Shown here one piece after another: positions 36,146-44,874 of a stretch of 64,000 nucleotides of DNA. The notes under the pieces were generated by a model, which made no database searches, was not told the DNA's origin, and saw only the letters and a program-made list of their open reading frames with translations. Source of the DNA: Anaerotignum neopropionicum (lineage in GTDB: Bacteria; Bacillota; Clostridia; Lachnospirales; Anaerotignaceae); contig NZ_LRVM01000005.1 in assembly GCF_001571775.1 (NCBI RefSeq), positions 62,001-126,000 on the forward strand, read 5' to 3'. Position numbers and translations under genes: made by a program. The first letter of the stretch is position 1. Each line of letters starts with the position of its first letter.

Positions 36146-37081
36146 TTATAAGAAGAGCATAAAAATGAGGGGCATTGTAAAAATACAAAGCACTGTACTT
36201 ACAAAAATATACTTGCTTGCCAACGCTTCATCCTCACCAAATTCCGCCGCCAATATTGCACAAAATGCCCCAATGGGCGTAGACAATCCAACCACAATTA
36301 CGCCCAAAATCAGGTTGTCATGAATAAATGGTTTTAATATTATGTAAGAAGATAACGGCATAAAAATCAAACGAAAAAAGGAAACCGGATATGCCCATTT
36401 CTCCGTAATCATTTCTTTGAAATTAAATTTTCCAAGTATTCCGCCAATATAAATCATTGCCAAGGGAGAAAGCATTCCCCCCACCATACTCACCGTATCC
36501 TTCATTGGTCCAGGCAGACGAATATTCAGAACAAAAAGCAAAATCCCCACTACCGTTGCCACATTTACAGGTGCCTTCAACAGCTTTTTCATATTCACCT
36601 TGTTGTTATCAGGATTTGCTGAGCATTTTTGCAACACAACCACTCCTAAGGTATAAGACATAATATTAAACGCAAAGGTGGCAAAGGCACAGTAAAACAC
36701 ACTGCTTCCGCCAAAAATCATGGCAATCACAGGAATGCCCATAAAGCCGATATTTGCAAACATATTGCTGAAAATCCAAATACCCTTTGCATTTTCCGGC
36801 ACTTTTAACAAACGGAAGGAAACCCACCCTACAACAAGCCCCCACAGATGCATAATTACGCAAACGATAAATACCACAGCGCCTTCTCGAAACAATGTGG
36901 GAGTATAGTCAATTTGCAAGGAAGAGATGATAAAGCAAGGAATAATGATACGCGTCAAAAACCCAGCAAAGTCCTCCATAAAGCTATCCCCGACAATTTT
37001 TTTCTTCCTACAGAAATATCCAATCAGAAGCAGAAAAAATATAATCATCAACTTGTCCAATACCGTTATAATTGCATCCAA
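36146..37081 (-). CDS. AEC-family transporter
   Basis: Auxin-efflux-carrier-type membrane protein, 311 residues with about ten hydrophobic helices, of the group that moves malate, malonate and other organic acids. The start MDAIITVLDKLMIIFFLLLIGYF and the mid-segment FANIGFMGIPV are typical. The start seems to be TTG at 37081. It lies 65 bp after a hydroxyacid dehydrogenase and before the IlvD-like gene, so it likely handles an organic or sugar acid substrate or product. Direction of transport cannot be read. Confidence 0.82.
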   Translation of the reverse strand: MDAIITVLDKLMIIFFLLLIGYFCRKKKIVGDSFMEDFAGFLTRIIIPCFIISSLQIDYTPTLFREGAVVFIVCVIMHLWGLVVGWVSFRLLKVPENAKGIWIFSNMFANIGFMGIPVIAMIFGGSSVFYCAFATFAFNIMSYTLGVVVLQKCSANPDNNKVNMKKLLKAPVNVATVVGILLFVLNIRLPGPMKDTVSMVGGMLSPLAMIYIGGILGKFNFKEMITEKWAYPVSFFRLIFMPLSSYIILKPFIHDNLILGVIVVGLSTPIGAFCAILAAEFGEDEALASKYIFVSTVLCIFTMPLIFMLFL

Positions 37082-37145
37082 GTACCTTCATCTTCCTTCC
37101 CCAATACACTTTTGATATACGCTTTTTGTATACAATTTTATCCTA

Positions 37146-38096
37146 TTATTGGTTTACTGTAAAGATACATTTCCCCTTTTGGATAATATCCAAAATATTT
37201 TGCGCCGCCATGAATCCCATTTTGCTGCTTGCCTCGTAGGTAGCCGCTCCTGCATGGGGCGTAATGGTGCAGTTGGGAAGCTCTAATAATGGGCTGTTGT
37301 AAGGGGGTTCCTCCACCGTTGCATCCAAACCAGCAGCACCAATTTCTCCATTTTTCAAAGCTTCAAACAATGCGTCCTCGTCGATAATTCCACCACGGGC
37401 AGTATTGACAATAACCGCTTTGCTTTTCATTCTTTGAAAAATTTCCTTATTGAACATATTTTTTGTTTCCTCATTTAACGGTGAATGAATGGTAATAAAA
37501 TCCGCCTCTTTTACAATGGTTTCAAAATCAACGTATATAGCCCCAGTTTCTTGAGCAAAGGCTTCATCCTGATAGGTATCGTAGCAAAGAATGTCCATGG
37601 AAAAGCCCTTACATCTTTTTGCTACACCTTTTCCAATTCGGCCTGCCCCAATGACACCAAGGGTTTTTCCAAACATTTCCACCCCCGTAGGTCTTTGCTG
37701 ATTGCCATCCTTAATACAGTTATCCATATAGCTTACGTTTCTTGCCGCTGAAAGCATCAGTGCCATCGCCATATCCGCCACAGAATCGCCGTTTGCGCCA
37801 GGGGTAATGGTAACGGCAATGCCCCTGGCCTTTGCCGCCTGGATATCAACCTTGTCATAACCAACGCCATAACGGGAAATAACCTTGAGCTTTTTTGCCG
37901 TTTTCAAAAGCTCCGCTGAATAGTCCTCCAAGCCGGCAATAATGGCATCCGCATCCACAATTTCCCTTATCAGCTGTTCATTTATAGGGCCGTCCGCCGC
38001 TACCAGCTTCTTGACTTGAAACCCGTTTTCCTCCAATAATTTTTGTGCTTTCTCATCGGCACTGCCAAAAGACCTTGCTGTAACCAATACTTTCAT
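37146..38096 (-). CDS. D-isomer-specific 2-hydroxyacid dehydrogenase (copy 1)
   Basis: NAD(P)-dependent 2-hydroxyacid dehydrogenase, 316 residues. The Rossmann motif is GVIGAGRIGKGVAKR. Catalytic Arg is in ISRYGVGYDK, His in ITPHAG, and the Glu in the region after NTARGGIIDEDALFEAL. It resembles SerA-like and 2-ketogluconate/glyoxylate reductases. The ATG at 38096 follows GGAGAAG and overlaps the stop of the 6-phosphogluconate dehydrogenase gene. In this cluster it may reduce a 2-keto hexonate or a 2-keto-6-phosphonate; the substrate is not determined. A paralogue of the same length is at 40212. Confidence 0.85.
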   Translation of the reverse strand: MKVLVTARSFGSADEKAQKLLEENGFQVKKLVAADGPINEQLIREIVDADAIIAGLEDYSAELLKTAKKLKVISRYGVGYDKVDIQAAKARGIAVTITPGANGDSVADMAMALMLSAARNVSYMDNCIKDGNQQRPTGVEMFGKTLGVIGAGRIGKGVAKRCKGFSMDILCYDTYQDEAFAQETGAIYVDFETIVKEADFITIHSPLNEETKNMFNKEIFQRMKSKAVIVNTARGGIIDEDALFEALKNGEIGAAGLDATVEEPPYNSPLLELPNCTITPHAGAATYEASSKMGFMAAQNILDIIQKGKCIFTVNQ

Positions 38097-38097
38097 T

Positions 38098-39486
38098 TTA
38101 TTCTTCTCCTTCCATCCAAACAGTATGAAAACTGCCCTCTCGATCCGTTCTTTCATAGGTATGGGCGCCAAAGCAATCTCTGAGTGCCTGTACCAGGTTG
38201 ACGTTCATTTTTTCTGTGCGACAGCTATCATAATATGAAACAACCGATAGCAATGTGGGAACGGGAATGCCCGCTTCTATGGCTTTGGCTGAAATTTGCC
38301 GCAAAGCCTGCTCCCTCTTACCTAAATCCCCAAAGCTTTGAGATAGCAAAATATTTTTTTCACTTTCCTTTAACGCCTTGGTAATGTGCTGCAAAAGTTC
38401 ACTACGAATAATACAACCCTCTCGCCAAAGGGAAACTGCCAAAGGCAGGTCAATTTCCCAACCGTAATCCTCGGAGGCTTTTTGAATCAATGCAATGCCT
38501 TGGGCATAGCTTACAATCATGGCAAGATAAAGGGCATCCTTAAGCTTTTCCTCGTAATTATCTAAGGTTATCGGCTTTGTAGTTGCATGCAGCACTCGGC
38601 TTCCCTCTTTACGCAGCTGTGTATCCTTTGAAAAATATCTGGCAAACACCGCCTCTGAAATCGTGGGTACATACACCCCTCGGGCAACCGCTTCCTCTAA
38701 AGTCCAGCTGCCTGTACCTTTTTGCTGGGCCACATCCAATATTTTTTCCACCAATGGTGTGCCATCCGTGTCCTTTATGGCAAGTACACCAGCAGTAATA
38801 TCCACTAAATATGAATTCAATTCCGTATGCTTCCATCGGGTAAACATTTCCATAATTTCTTGGTGGCTTAGGGTAAGCCCCTCTTTCATCACGGAATAAA
38901 AATCCGCTATAATCTGAATCATGGCATATTCAATGCCGTTATGCACCATTTTCACATAATGCCCTGCACCCTCTTTTCCAAGGTAGCTGCAACAATATTC
39001 ATTGCCAATCCTTGCCGCCATTTTTTCTAAGATATGCCCGCAGGAAACCCAAGCCTTTTCACTTCCACCCACCATCATACTTGGGCCTGTCAACGCCCCC
39101 TTTTCTCCGCCGGAAACCCCTACCCCCAAGAATTCAATCCCTTTTTCCAAAAGTGCGTGATATCTTCTTTGGGTGTCCTTAAAATGAGAGTTTCCACCGT
39201 CTATCAAAATATCTCCTTCGTCCAAAAGGGGCAATAAACTTTCAATAACACGATCCACCACATCCCCTGACGTTACCATCATAAAGAGGACTCTTGGGCG
39301 CTTCAAACTGTTTACCATTTCTTCTTCCGTAGAAAAAACGGCAAACTCCCCCTGTGCTTGAAATTTTTGTCTTTCTTCTTCACTTTTTCCAAAAAGGGCT
39401 GTACGAAAGCCCTTTGAAATCAAATTTTTCCCCAAACTGCTTCCCATAACACCAAGACCGTAAACGGCAATTTCAAACTCCTTCAT
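38098..39486 (-). CDS. gnd: 6-Phosphogluconate dehydrogenase (decarboxylating)
   Basis: Oxidises 6-phosphogluconate to ribulose-5-phosphate and CO2, 462 residues, close to the 468 of typical enzymes. The Rossmann motif is AVYGLGVMGSSLGKNL; the substrate motif is GVSGGEKGALTGPSMMVGG; catalytic Lys is in GHYVKMVHNGIEY; and the C-terminal all-helical domain ends with RTDREG...FHTVW. The ATG at 39486 follows AAAGGAGG; a longer reading frame would pass through that site. It would receive 6-phosphogluconate made by the FGGY kinase in this operon. Confidence 0.93.
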   Translation of the reverse strand: MKEFEIAVYGLGVMGSSLGKNLISKGFRTALFGKSEEERQKFQAQGEFAVFSTEEEMVNSLKRPRVLFMMVTSGDVVDRVIESLLPLLDEGDILIDGGNSHFKDTQRRYHALLEKGIEFLGVGVSGGEKGALTGPSMMVGGSEKAWVSCGHILEKMAARIGNEYCCSYLGKEGAGHYVKMVHNGIEYAMIQIIADFYSVMKEGLTLSHQEIMEMFTRWKHTELNSYLVDITAGVLAIKDTDGTPLVEKILDVAQQKGTGSWTLEEAVARGVYVPTISEAVFARYFSKDTQLRKEGSRVLHATTKPITLDNYEEKLKDALYLAMIVSYAQGIALIQKASEDYGWEIDLPLAVSLWREGCIIRSELLQHITKALKESEKNILLSQSFGDLGKREQALRQISAKAIEAGIPVPTLLSVVSYYDSCRTEKMNVNLVQALRDCFGAHTYERTDREGSFHTVWMEGEE

Positions 39487-39570
39487 AACTTCCCGCCTCC
39501 TTTTTCTTCCTATATAAAACAGTCGGCTTAGGCTTCTTGCACCTCTGCCGACCGTTGTCATATTCTTGTG

Positions 39571-40194
39571 TTATCCCTGTACCAATTTTACGGCTGAGGC
39601 AGTGATTTTTTGAATTTCATCAAATTTCTTTTCTTGAATCAAGCTATCCTTTACCATCCAACTGCCGCCGCAAGCAATGATTTTTGGGTTTTCCAAATAT
39701 TCCATAATGTTTTTTTCACTGATGCCACCGGTGGGCATAAAACGAATATTGCCAAAAGGCCCTGCCAAAGCCTTAATGGTATTCAAACCGCCATAAGCCT
39801 CTGCGGGAAAAAATTTTACAACAGGCAGATCTAATGCAATCGCCGTCATTACCTCTGTGGGCGTGCAAACGCCCGGAAAAACAGGAATGTTATTTTCCTG
39901 AGCAAATTTTACCACTTCCACACTCAAGCCAGGGGATACAATAAATTTTGCCCCTGCCTCCAGTGCCAGCTTCGCTTGGGCAACATTTATGACGGTACCT
40001 GCGCCTACCAGCATTTCAGGGATTTTCGCCATTGCTTTAATGGCTTCATAAGCCGCTTCTGTACGGAAGGTTACCTCCGCAATGGGCAATCCCCCTGCAA
40101 TCAACGCTTCCGCCAAAGGCTTTGCGTCCTCTATGTTATCAATTTTCACAACGGGTACAATTTTCAGTTCTTCAATTCTCTGATTGATGTCCAT
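39571..40194 (-). CDS. eda: 2-Keto-3-deoxy-6-phosphogluconate aldolase (Eda)
   Basis: Class I aldolase of 207 residues that splits 2-keto-3-deoxy-6-phosphogluconate (KDPG) to pyruvate and glyceraldehyde-3-phosphate. Schiff-base Lys is in VVKFFPAEAYGG; phosphate and substrate motifs are AEVTFRT (with the usual Arg), GAGTVIN and PTGGIS. This is the more Eda-like of the two aldolases in the island. The ATG at 40194 is chosen because an AGAGGTAAGG site lies just upstream; earlier starts lie within the preceding gene. It follows copy 2 of the hydroxyacid dehydrogenase. Confidence 0.92.
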   Translation of the reverse strand: MDINQRIEELKIVPVVKIDNIEDAKPLAEALIAGGLPIAEVTFRTEAAYEAIKAMAKIPEMLVGAGTVINVAQAKLALEAGAKFIVSPGLSVEVVKFAQENNIPVFPGVCTPTEVMTAIALDLPVVKFFPAEAYGGLNTIKALAGPFGNIRFMPTGGISEKNIMEYLENPKIIACGGSWMVKDSLIQEKKFDEIQKITASAVKLVQG

Positions 40195-40211
40195 AATCCT
40201 TACCTCTCTTT

Positions 40212-41162
40212 TTAAACAATTACAAAACGTGGTTCTTCTCCATTCAGTACCTTTGCAACGTTTTCGGCACAAACAACGCTGACTGCACTGATTGCCTCAA
40301 TGGAATACATGCCGATATGGGCAGTTACCACAAAATTCTCCAATTCCAACAATGGGCTGTCCTTTTCCATAGGCTCATGCTCCATTACATCAACAGCACA
40401 GCCGCACAAATGCCCATTTTTCATGCATTCATACAAATCCTGCTCCTGAATAATGCCACCTCTGCCTGTATTAATCAGGTAAGCCTCTTTTTTCATTTTC
40501 ATGATGCGTTCTTTATCAAACAAATGCTTCGTGCTGTCTGTCAAAGGCACATGAATGGAAATAATATCGCTATTTTCTGTTACGGTATTCAAATCTGTCA
40601 GCGTTACAAAATCCTGAAATTCCTCAGGTATCTCGGTAACAAAGGGATCATAAACCAAAACCTTCATAGAAAACCCCCTTGCCCTTCTTGCAACATTTTT
40701 TGCAATGGCACCAAAGCCGATTAAGCCCAAGGTTTTTTCAAAAACGTCCTTCCCGATAAAGGTTTCCCATGCGCCCCTATGTACTCGTTCATTGGTGATG
40801 GATATTCCCCGGGAGATATTTAAAATATGGGCAAATGCCAAGTCGGCAACGGCGTTTGCGTTCATTGCCGGCACATTGGTAACACGAATTCCCAATTTTT
40901 TGGCATCTTCCAAATAAATATTGTCTAGCCCTGCACCATGCTTTGCAATGATTTTCAAATGCTTGCAACGTGCCATATCCTCTGGGTAAAAGGGATGGGC
41001 GCCAATAATCAAGCCGTCGTATTGGGAAATTACCTCTTTGAATTTTTCCTCGTCAAAATCCCCACCCATCAAGGTGTATTCTATGCCTGCGCCTTCCAAA
41101 ACCGCAAAGGGCTTGGGGCTTGTTTTCCCGAAGGATCTAGAGGTGACTAATACCTTCTTCAT
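40212..41162 (-). CDS. D-isomer-specific 2-hydroxyacid dehydrogenase (copy 2)
   Basis: 316 residues, same fold and length as the gene at 37146 but clearly diverged. The N-terminal segment MKKVLVTSRSFGKTSP resembles copy 1 (KVLVTARSFG). The Rossmann motif is GLIGFGAIAKNVARR, catalytic Arg precedes the fold in the usual region (IAKHGAGLDN here reads Lys-His where copy 1 has Arg-Tyr), and His is in VTAHIGMYS. The Lys-for-Arg change at the substrate carboxylate position suggests a different substrate or altered catalysis. It lies between the two aldolase genes. The ATG at 41162 has GGCGA upstream. Confidence 0.83.
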   Translation of the reverse strand: MKKVLVTSRSFGKTSPKPFAVLEGAGIEYTLMGGDFDEEKFKEVISQYDGLIIGAHPFYPEDMARCKHLKIIAKHGAGLDNIYLEDAKKLGIRVTNVPAMNANAVADLAFAHILNISRGISITNERVHRGAWETFIGKDVFEKTLGLIGFGAIAKNVARRARGFSMKVLVYDPFVTEIPEEFQDFVTLTDLNTVTENSDIISIHVPLTDSTKHLFDKERIMKMKKEAYLINTGRGGIIQEQDLYECMKNGHLCGCAVDVMEHEPMEKDSPLLELENFVVTAHIGMYSIEAISAVSVVCAENVAKVLNGEEPRFVIV

Positions 41163-41173
41163 CGCCTCGCCCC

Positions 41174-41812
41174 CTACTTTAAGCCGTATTCTAACGCCAA
41201 TTTTTTGATTGCTTCAAAATCTCCCGCTTCTATCAGCTTTTTATTTACCAAATTTCCTCCAACACCAACGCCAACACAGCCAATGTCTAGGAAATCTCGA
41301 TAATTGGAGGCATCCACGCCGCCTACGGCAGTCAAAGGAATCCCATCAATGGGACCCATCAAAGCCTTCACATAGGGAAGTCCCAAAGAAGCTGCCGGAA
41401 ACAGCTTCACAATATCCGCACCCCAATTATAGGCTGCAATTACCTCAGAAGGGGTTACTGCACCGGGAATAGAAATCATGCCCAAGCTTTTTGTTGCCTT
41501 GATTACGGCCTCATCCACGTTAGGAGAAATGATATATTCCGCGCCCGCCTCTTTTGCACGGGACACATTTTCCGGTGTCAATACCGTTCCGGCACCTACA
41601 GCAACCGAATCGCCGAAATGCTCCTTTATCATACGAATTGATTTCAATGTATCTAAGCACTTTTCCTCACTTTTTAAACTGAAGGTTACCTCTACGCAAG
41701 TTATTCCGCCGTCATTTAACGCTTCTACCGTTTGAATCATGTCCTTGGAAGAAATTCCTCTGACAATGGCAACCACCTTACCATCTAAAATTCTTTGCAG
41801 TGTATCTGCCAT
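41174..41812 (-). CDS. KDPG/KDPGal aldolase-family protein (DgoA-like)
   Basis: Bifunctional-type class I aldolase of 212 residues. Schiff-base Lys is in IVKLFPAASLG. The motif EVTFSLKS has Ser where the Eda copy has Arg, and GAGTVLTPENV and AVGGVDASN replace the equivalent Eda motifs. Next to 2-dehydro-3-deoxygalactonokinase, the likely substrate is 2-keto-3-deoxy-6-phosphogalactonate, which would give pyruvate and glyceraldehyde-3-phosphate. Start ATG at 41812; spacing from the kinase gene is 35 bp. Confidence 0.85.
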   Translation of the reverse strand: MADTLQRILDGKVVAIVRGISSKDMIQTVEALNDGGITCVEVTFSLKSEEKCLDTLKSIRMIKEHFGDSVAVGAGTVLTPENVSRAKEAGAEYIISPNVDEAVIKATKSLGMISIPGAVTPSEVIAAYNWGADIVKLFPAASLGLPYVKALMGPIDGIPLTAVGGVDASNYRDFLDIGCVGVGVGGNLVNKKLIEAGDFEAIKKLALEYGLK

Positions 41813-41847
41813 AAAAATCCATCTCCTTTTTTTCTTTTGCAGCTATG

Positions 41848-42846
41848 TTAGCCCTCTTCTAAAATCCTCGCTAACTCCAAATAACCATATAATCCAAAAC
41901 TTTCTCCTGCTCTGCTTGACACAATTTCCACGTCAATTTCCGGAAGAATATGCTGCGTAAGGATTTTATATGCTTCTATATAATTCTTGCCGCCAATAAT
42001 GACCGCTTTTTTCACGCCACGCCACTCTCGATCCACCTTGTATTTCAGCATATCAATGACGCCGCCGGAAATAATGCCAGAAAGCAGGCAATTTCTGATC
42101 TCGTTTTCACAAACATCAAAAACCTTTGTTGCATGAATGATATATAACGCCCTAGCCAAACCGTAGGTTTTCACCATATGATAGCCTTGCAATATATATT
42201 CCTTCGTCAAAATAATGTCCTCGTTGGTCATCTCTCCGCCAAGAATGGTGTCCTTCTTTATGGCATAGTTTAGCTCCCCTGTAAAATTGGACACAATATC
42301 CGTAATTGTGCCGTTTTTCACATAAAGCAAATGCGTATGGGAGCCAGGAGAAATCATCACGCAATCTTCCTCCTTTGGAATGACGCCACGGGCAACCATT
42401 CCCACAACCTCAATTTCTTCCCCTCTGACGTTATTCATTTGATGGATATTTTCCATCGTTACTATCTGCCCCCGCTGGGCAGTTTTTACCCCTGGAATGA
42501 GATTTAAATCCCGGTGGAAATATTTTTCCTCAAAATGAACATATCTTTGCTCCAACAGCTTTTTGGCGTCAACGGGTGTGCTGATATGCACAACTTCAAT
42601 AATCCCAAAGGGATTCGTCACCATGCCGGAGAGCCATATGCTTTCAATATCTCTCTCCTGCAAGCTATTTTTTTCCAAAACACGGTCATAAATTTCCTTT
42701 AAACCGCTTAAAAGCACGTCATTACTCCCAGAAATAGCCGAATCCTTTGTACCCACATTTGCAATAATGGTATCAACAGACCGCTTGCCCTTTACTAAGT
42801 AAAGCTTGGAGTTTGACGTGCCGGAGTCTATATAAATATGGTACAT
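41848..42846 (-). CDS. dgoK: 2-Dehydro-3-deoxygalactonokinase
   Basis: Phosphorylates 2-dehydro-3-deoxygalactonate (KDGal) in the DeLey-Doudoroff route of D-galactonate use, 332 residues. DGOK family (ASKHA fold): IDSGTSNSKLYLV near residue 5 is the phosphate loop, ISPGSHTHLLYVKNG and GGEMTNEDI the further family motifs, and SGGVIDM with AVIIGGKNYIEAY the C-terminal ones. GAAAGGTG lies upstream of the ATG. It comes after the TRAP genes, separated by a strong 11-bp hairpin. Confidence 0.9.
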   Translation of the reverse strand: MYHIYIDSGTSNSKLYLVKGKRSVDTIIANVGTKDSAISGSNDVLLSGLKEIYDRVLEKNSLQERDIESIWLSGMVTNPFGIIEVVHISTPVDAKKLLEQRYVHFEEKYFHRDLNLIPGVKTAQRGQIVTMENIHQMNNVRGEEIEVVGMVARGVIPKEEDCVMISPGSHTHLLYVKNGTITDIVSNFTGELNYAIKKDTILGGEMTNEDIILTKEYILQGYHMVKTYGLARALYIIHATKVFDVCENEIRNCLLSGIISGGVIDMLKYKVDREWRGVKKAVIIGGKNYIEAYKILTQHILPEIDVEIVSSRAGESFGLYGYLELARILEEG

Positions 42847-42870
42847 TTCTCACACACCTTTCTATTTGTA

Positions 42871-42897
42871 ATCCGCAGCCAAAACGGCTGCGGATTA
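42871..42897 (-). other. Intercistronic hairpin between dctM and dgoK
   Basis: AATCCGCAGCC (42871-42881) and GGCTGCGGATT (42887-42897) form a perfect 11-bp stem with a 5-base loop. On the transcript no U-run follows, so an mRNA stabiliser or processing site fits better than a terminator. Confidence 0.7.
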
Positions 42898-42909
42898 TTT
42901 CACACAAAT

Positions 42910-44193
42910 TTATTTTGCAAAAAGATTTGGTAGAAACATAGAAATTGGTGAGATATATGTAATCATAAGAAGGCAAGCAAGCATGACCAATATAAACGGT
43001 ATAATCCCCTTTGTAACCGTTTCTAATGGAGACGCACCCACACGGGAGGCAACAAAGAGGTTGATGCCCAAGGGTGGTGTAATAAAGCCGATGGCCAAGT
43101 TTACAACCATAATAATACCGAAGTGTACTGGGTGAATGCCGATGGAGGTTGCCACAGGTAGCAAAATGGGTGATAGTACCATGATTGCCGGCGTGGTATC
43201 CATAAAACAGCCTACGACTAATAACAAAATATTAATTAACATCAGAATTAAAAAGGTATTATCTGTTGCATTGATAATTGCATTGGTAATCATGTTTGGA
43301 ATTTGCTGAATGGTAAGAATTTTTGTAAAAGCGGTGGCACAGCCCAAAATAACCATAGTTGTTGCCGTCGTTGAGCAAGCGTTACCCACTGTTTTAAACA
43401 AATTTTTGAAATCCAATTCCTTATGAATAAAAACACCACAAACAAAAGCGTAAACCGCAGCTACTGCCGCCGCTTCTGTTGGTGTAAATACACCTGCATA
43501 AATACCACCTAGGATGATAACGGGGTTAATTAAAGCCCATTTTGCATCCCATACCGCCTCCAACTTTTCCTTTGCTGTATAAACCTTTTCGTCGCCCTTC
43601 CAGCCCTGCTTTTTTGCATAGAAATAGCAGAAGAAAATCAACGCAAATCCAATTAAGAATCCGGGCAAAAACCCTGCCAAAAACAGGTTAGAGATGGAGG
43701 TGCTAGTGGAAACACCGTAAATAACCATGGGAATACTAGGAGGAATGATTACACCGATAGAACCGGCACAGGCAACCAAAGCAAGGGTAAACTTTTTGCT
43801 ATACCCTTTTTCCAGCATCGTAGGTACAACCATAGAGCCTACCGCCGCTACCGTTGCAGGACCCGACCCAGAAACCGCCGCAAAAAACATACAAACAACT
43901 ACGGTTACAATGGCAAGACCGCCTGTGATTCTTCCAAAGAACACGTTACACACGTTCAAAATTCTTTTGGACACACCGCCAGCGCCCATCAATTCCCCCG
44001 CCAGAATAAACAAGGGGATTGCCATAATAGGGAAGGAGTCACAGCCTGTAAACAATGCCTGAGGTACATATCCCAGAGATAACCCTTTTGTAAAAGAAAT
44101 TGACAAAAGAGATGCCAAGCCAATGGCAATACCTACGGGTACGTTCAAAACCAGGAATATGGCAAGTCCGCCAAATAATGCTGCCATTACCAT
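42910..44193 (-). CDS. dctM: TRAP transporter large membrane subunit DctM
   Basis: Large permease of a tripartite ATP-independent periplasmic transporter, 427 residues with about 12 hydrophobic segments. It opens VMAALFGGLAIFLVLNVPVGIAIGLASL and has the family motifs PLFILAGELMGAGGVSKR and GVIIPPSIPMVIYG. Na+-coupled uptake of a sugar acid is the likely task. Its start overlaps the dctQ stop. The next gene downstream is dgoK. Confidence 0.93.
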   Translation of the reverse strand: MVMAALFGGLAIFLVLNVPVGIAIGLASLLSISFTKGLSLGYVPQALFTGCDSFPIMAIPLFILAGELMGAGGVSKRILNVCNVFFGRITGGLAIVTVVVCMFFAAVSGSGPATVAAVGSMVVPTMLEKGYSKKFTLALVACAGSIGVIIPPSIPMVIYGVSTSTSISNLFLAGFLPGFLIGFALIFFCYFYAKKQGWKGDEKVYTAKEKLEAVWDAKWALINPVIILGGIYAGVFTPTEAAAVAAVYAFVCGVFIHKELDFKNLFKTVGNACSTTATTMVILGCATAFTKILTIQQIPNMITNAIINATDNTFLILMLINILLLVVGCFMDTTPAIMVLSPILLPVATSIGIHPVHFGIIMVVNLAIGFITPPLGINLFVASRVGASPLETVTKGIIPFILVMLACLLMITYISPISMFLPNLFAK

Positions 44194-44681
44194 GATTGCG
44201 CTCCTCCTTTCATAATGCCTTTAATCTTAATAAAAATTACTTGTATCTGTCGGATTGCTGTCAATGCAAAGCCCACCATTGGCGCGGAATACATAAACCA
44301 CATAGGAATTTGCATCGCGGGAGATTTCTGATTTAATTTTACCTGATGCATTACAACGTCATATGCTAAATACACAATAACTACGGAAAATACCAGGAAT
44401 AATACATCACCTAAAATAATGACGAAGGGGCGAAGCTTCTTGGGGAACAATCCCAAAGCCGCCTCAATTTTAATGTGCTTCATTACACGGGCACCATAGC
44501 TAATCCCCAGATAAATCAGCCAAATAAATACATATCTTGCCATCTCCTCGGACCAAACCAAGGAACTGCCAAAAACGTATCTCATAATTACCTGAATAAA
44601 GATCAGCACGGTCATGATAACCATCAGAATCGAACAAATTGCCAATTCAAACTCCTCATCCAGCCACTTTAAAAATTTCAT
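44187..44681 (-). CDS. dctQ: TRAP transporter small membrane subunit DctQ
   Basis: Small four-helix subunit, 164 residues; family features are the W-x-EE-x-AR-x-x-F signature (LVWSEEMARYVFIWLIYLG) and the GMxM-like ends. The ATG at 44681 (MKFLKWLDEEF) is chosen; longer readings add a basic, non-conserved tail from the upstream gap. It overlaps dctM by 7 bp. The gap to dctP holds a terminator-like hairpin. Confidence 0.9.
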   Translation of the reverse strand: MKFLKWLDEEFELAICSILMVIMTVLIFIQVIMRYVFGSSLVWSEEMARYVFIWLIYLGISYGARVMKHIKIEAALGLFPKKLRPFVIILGDVLFLVFSVVIVYLAYDVVMHQVKLNQKSPAMQIPMWFMYSAPMVGFALTAIRQIQVIFIKIKGIMKGGAQSW

Positions 44682-44775
44682 TGTTCCACCTACTTTTTTC
44701 ATAAATTTGAATGCAATCCTTTGCCTATTCGTAAATTTTTTATTTTTACTCCTAACAACTGATCTCCCGCATTTG

Positions 44776-44819
44776 TAAAACAGGGCTTTGATAAGACTGT
44801 ATTGCTTTACCAAAGCCCT
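44776..44819 (-). terminator. Attenuator-like hairpin between dctP and dctQ
   Basis: On the minus strand AGGGCTTTG (complement of 44811-44819) pairs with CAAAGCCCT (complement of 44782-44790) and is followed by GTTTTAC. It probably causes partial termination, so the binding protein is made in excess over the membrane subunits. Confidence 0.65.
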
Positions 44820-44874
44820 TTCTTTTGTAATCTAGCGCTCTAAAATCCCAATAAATAATTAGTTTTTCCTTCTC

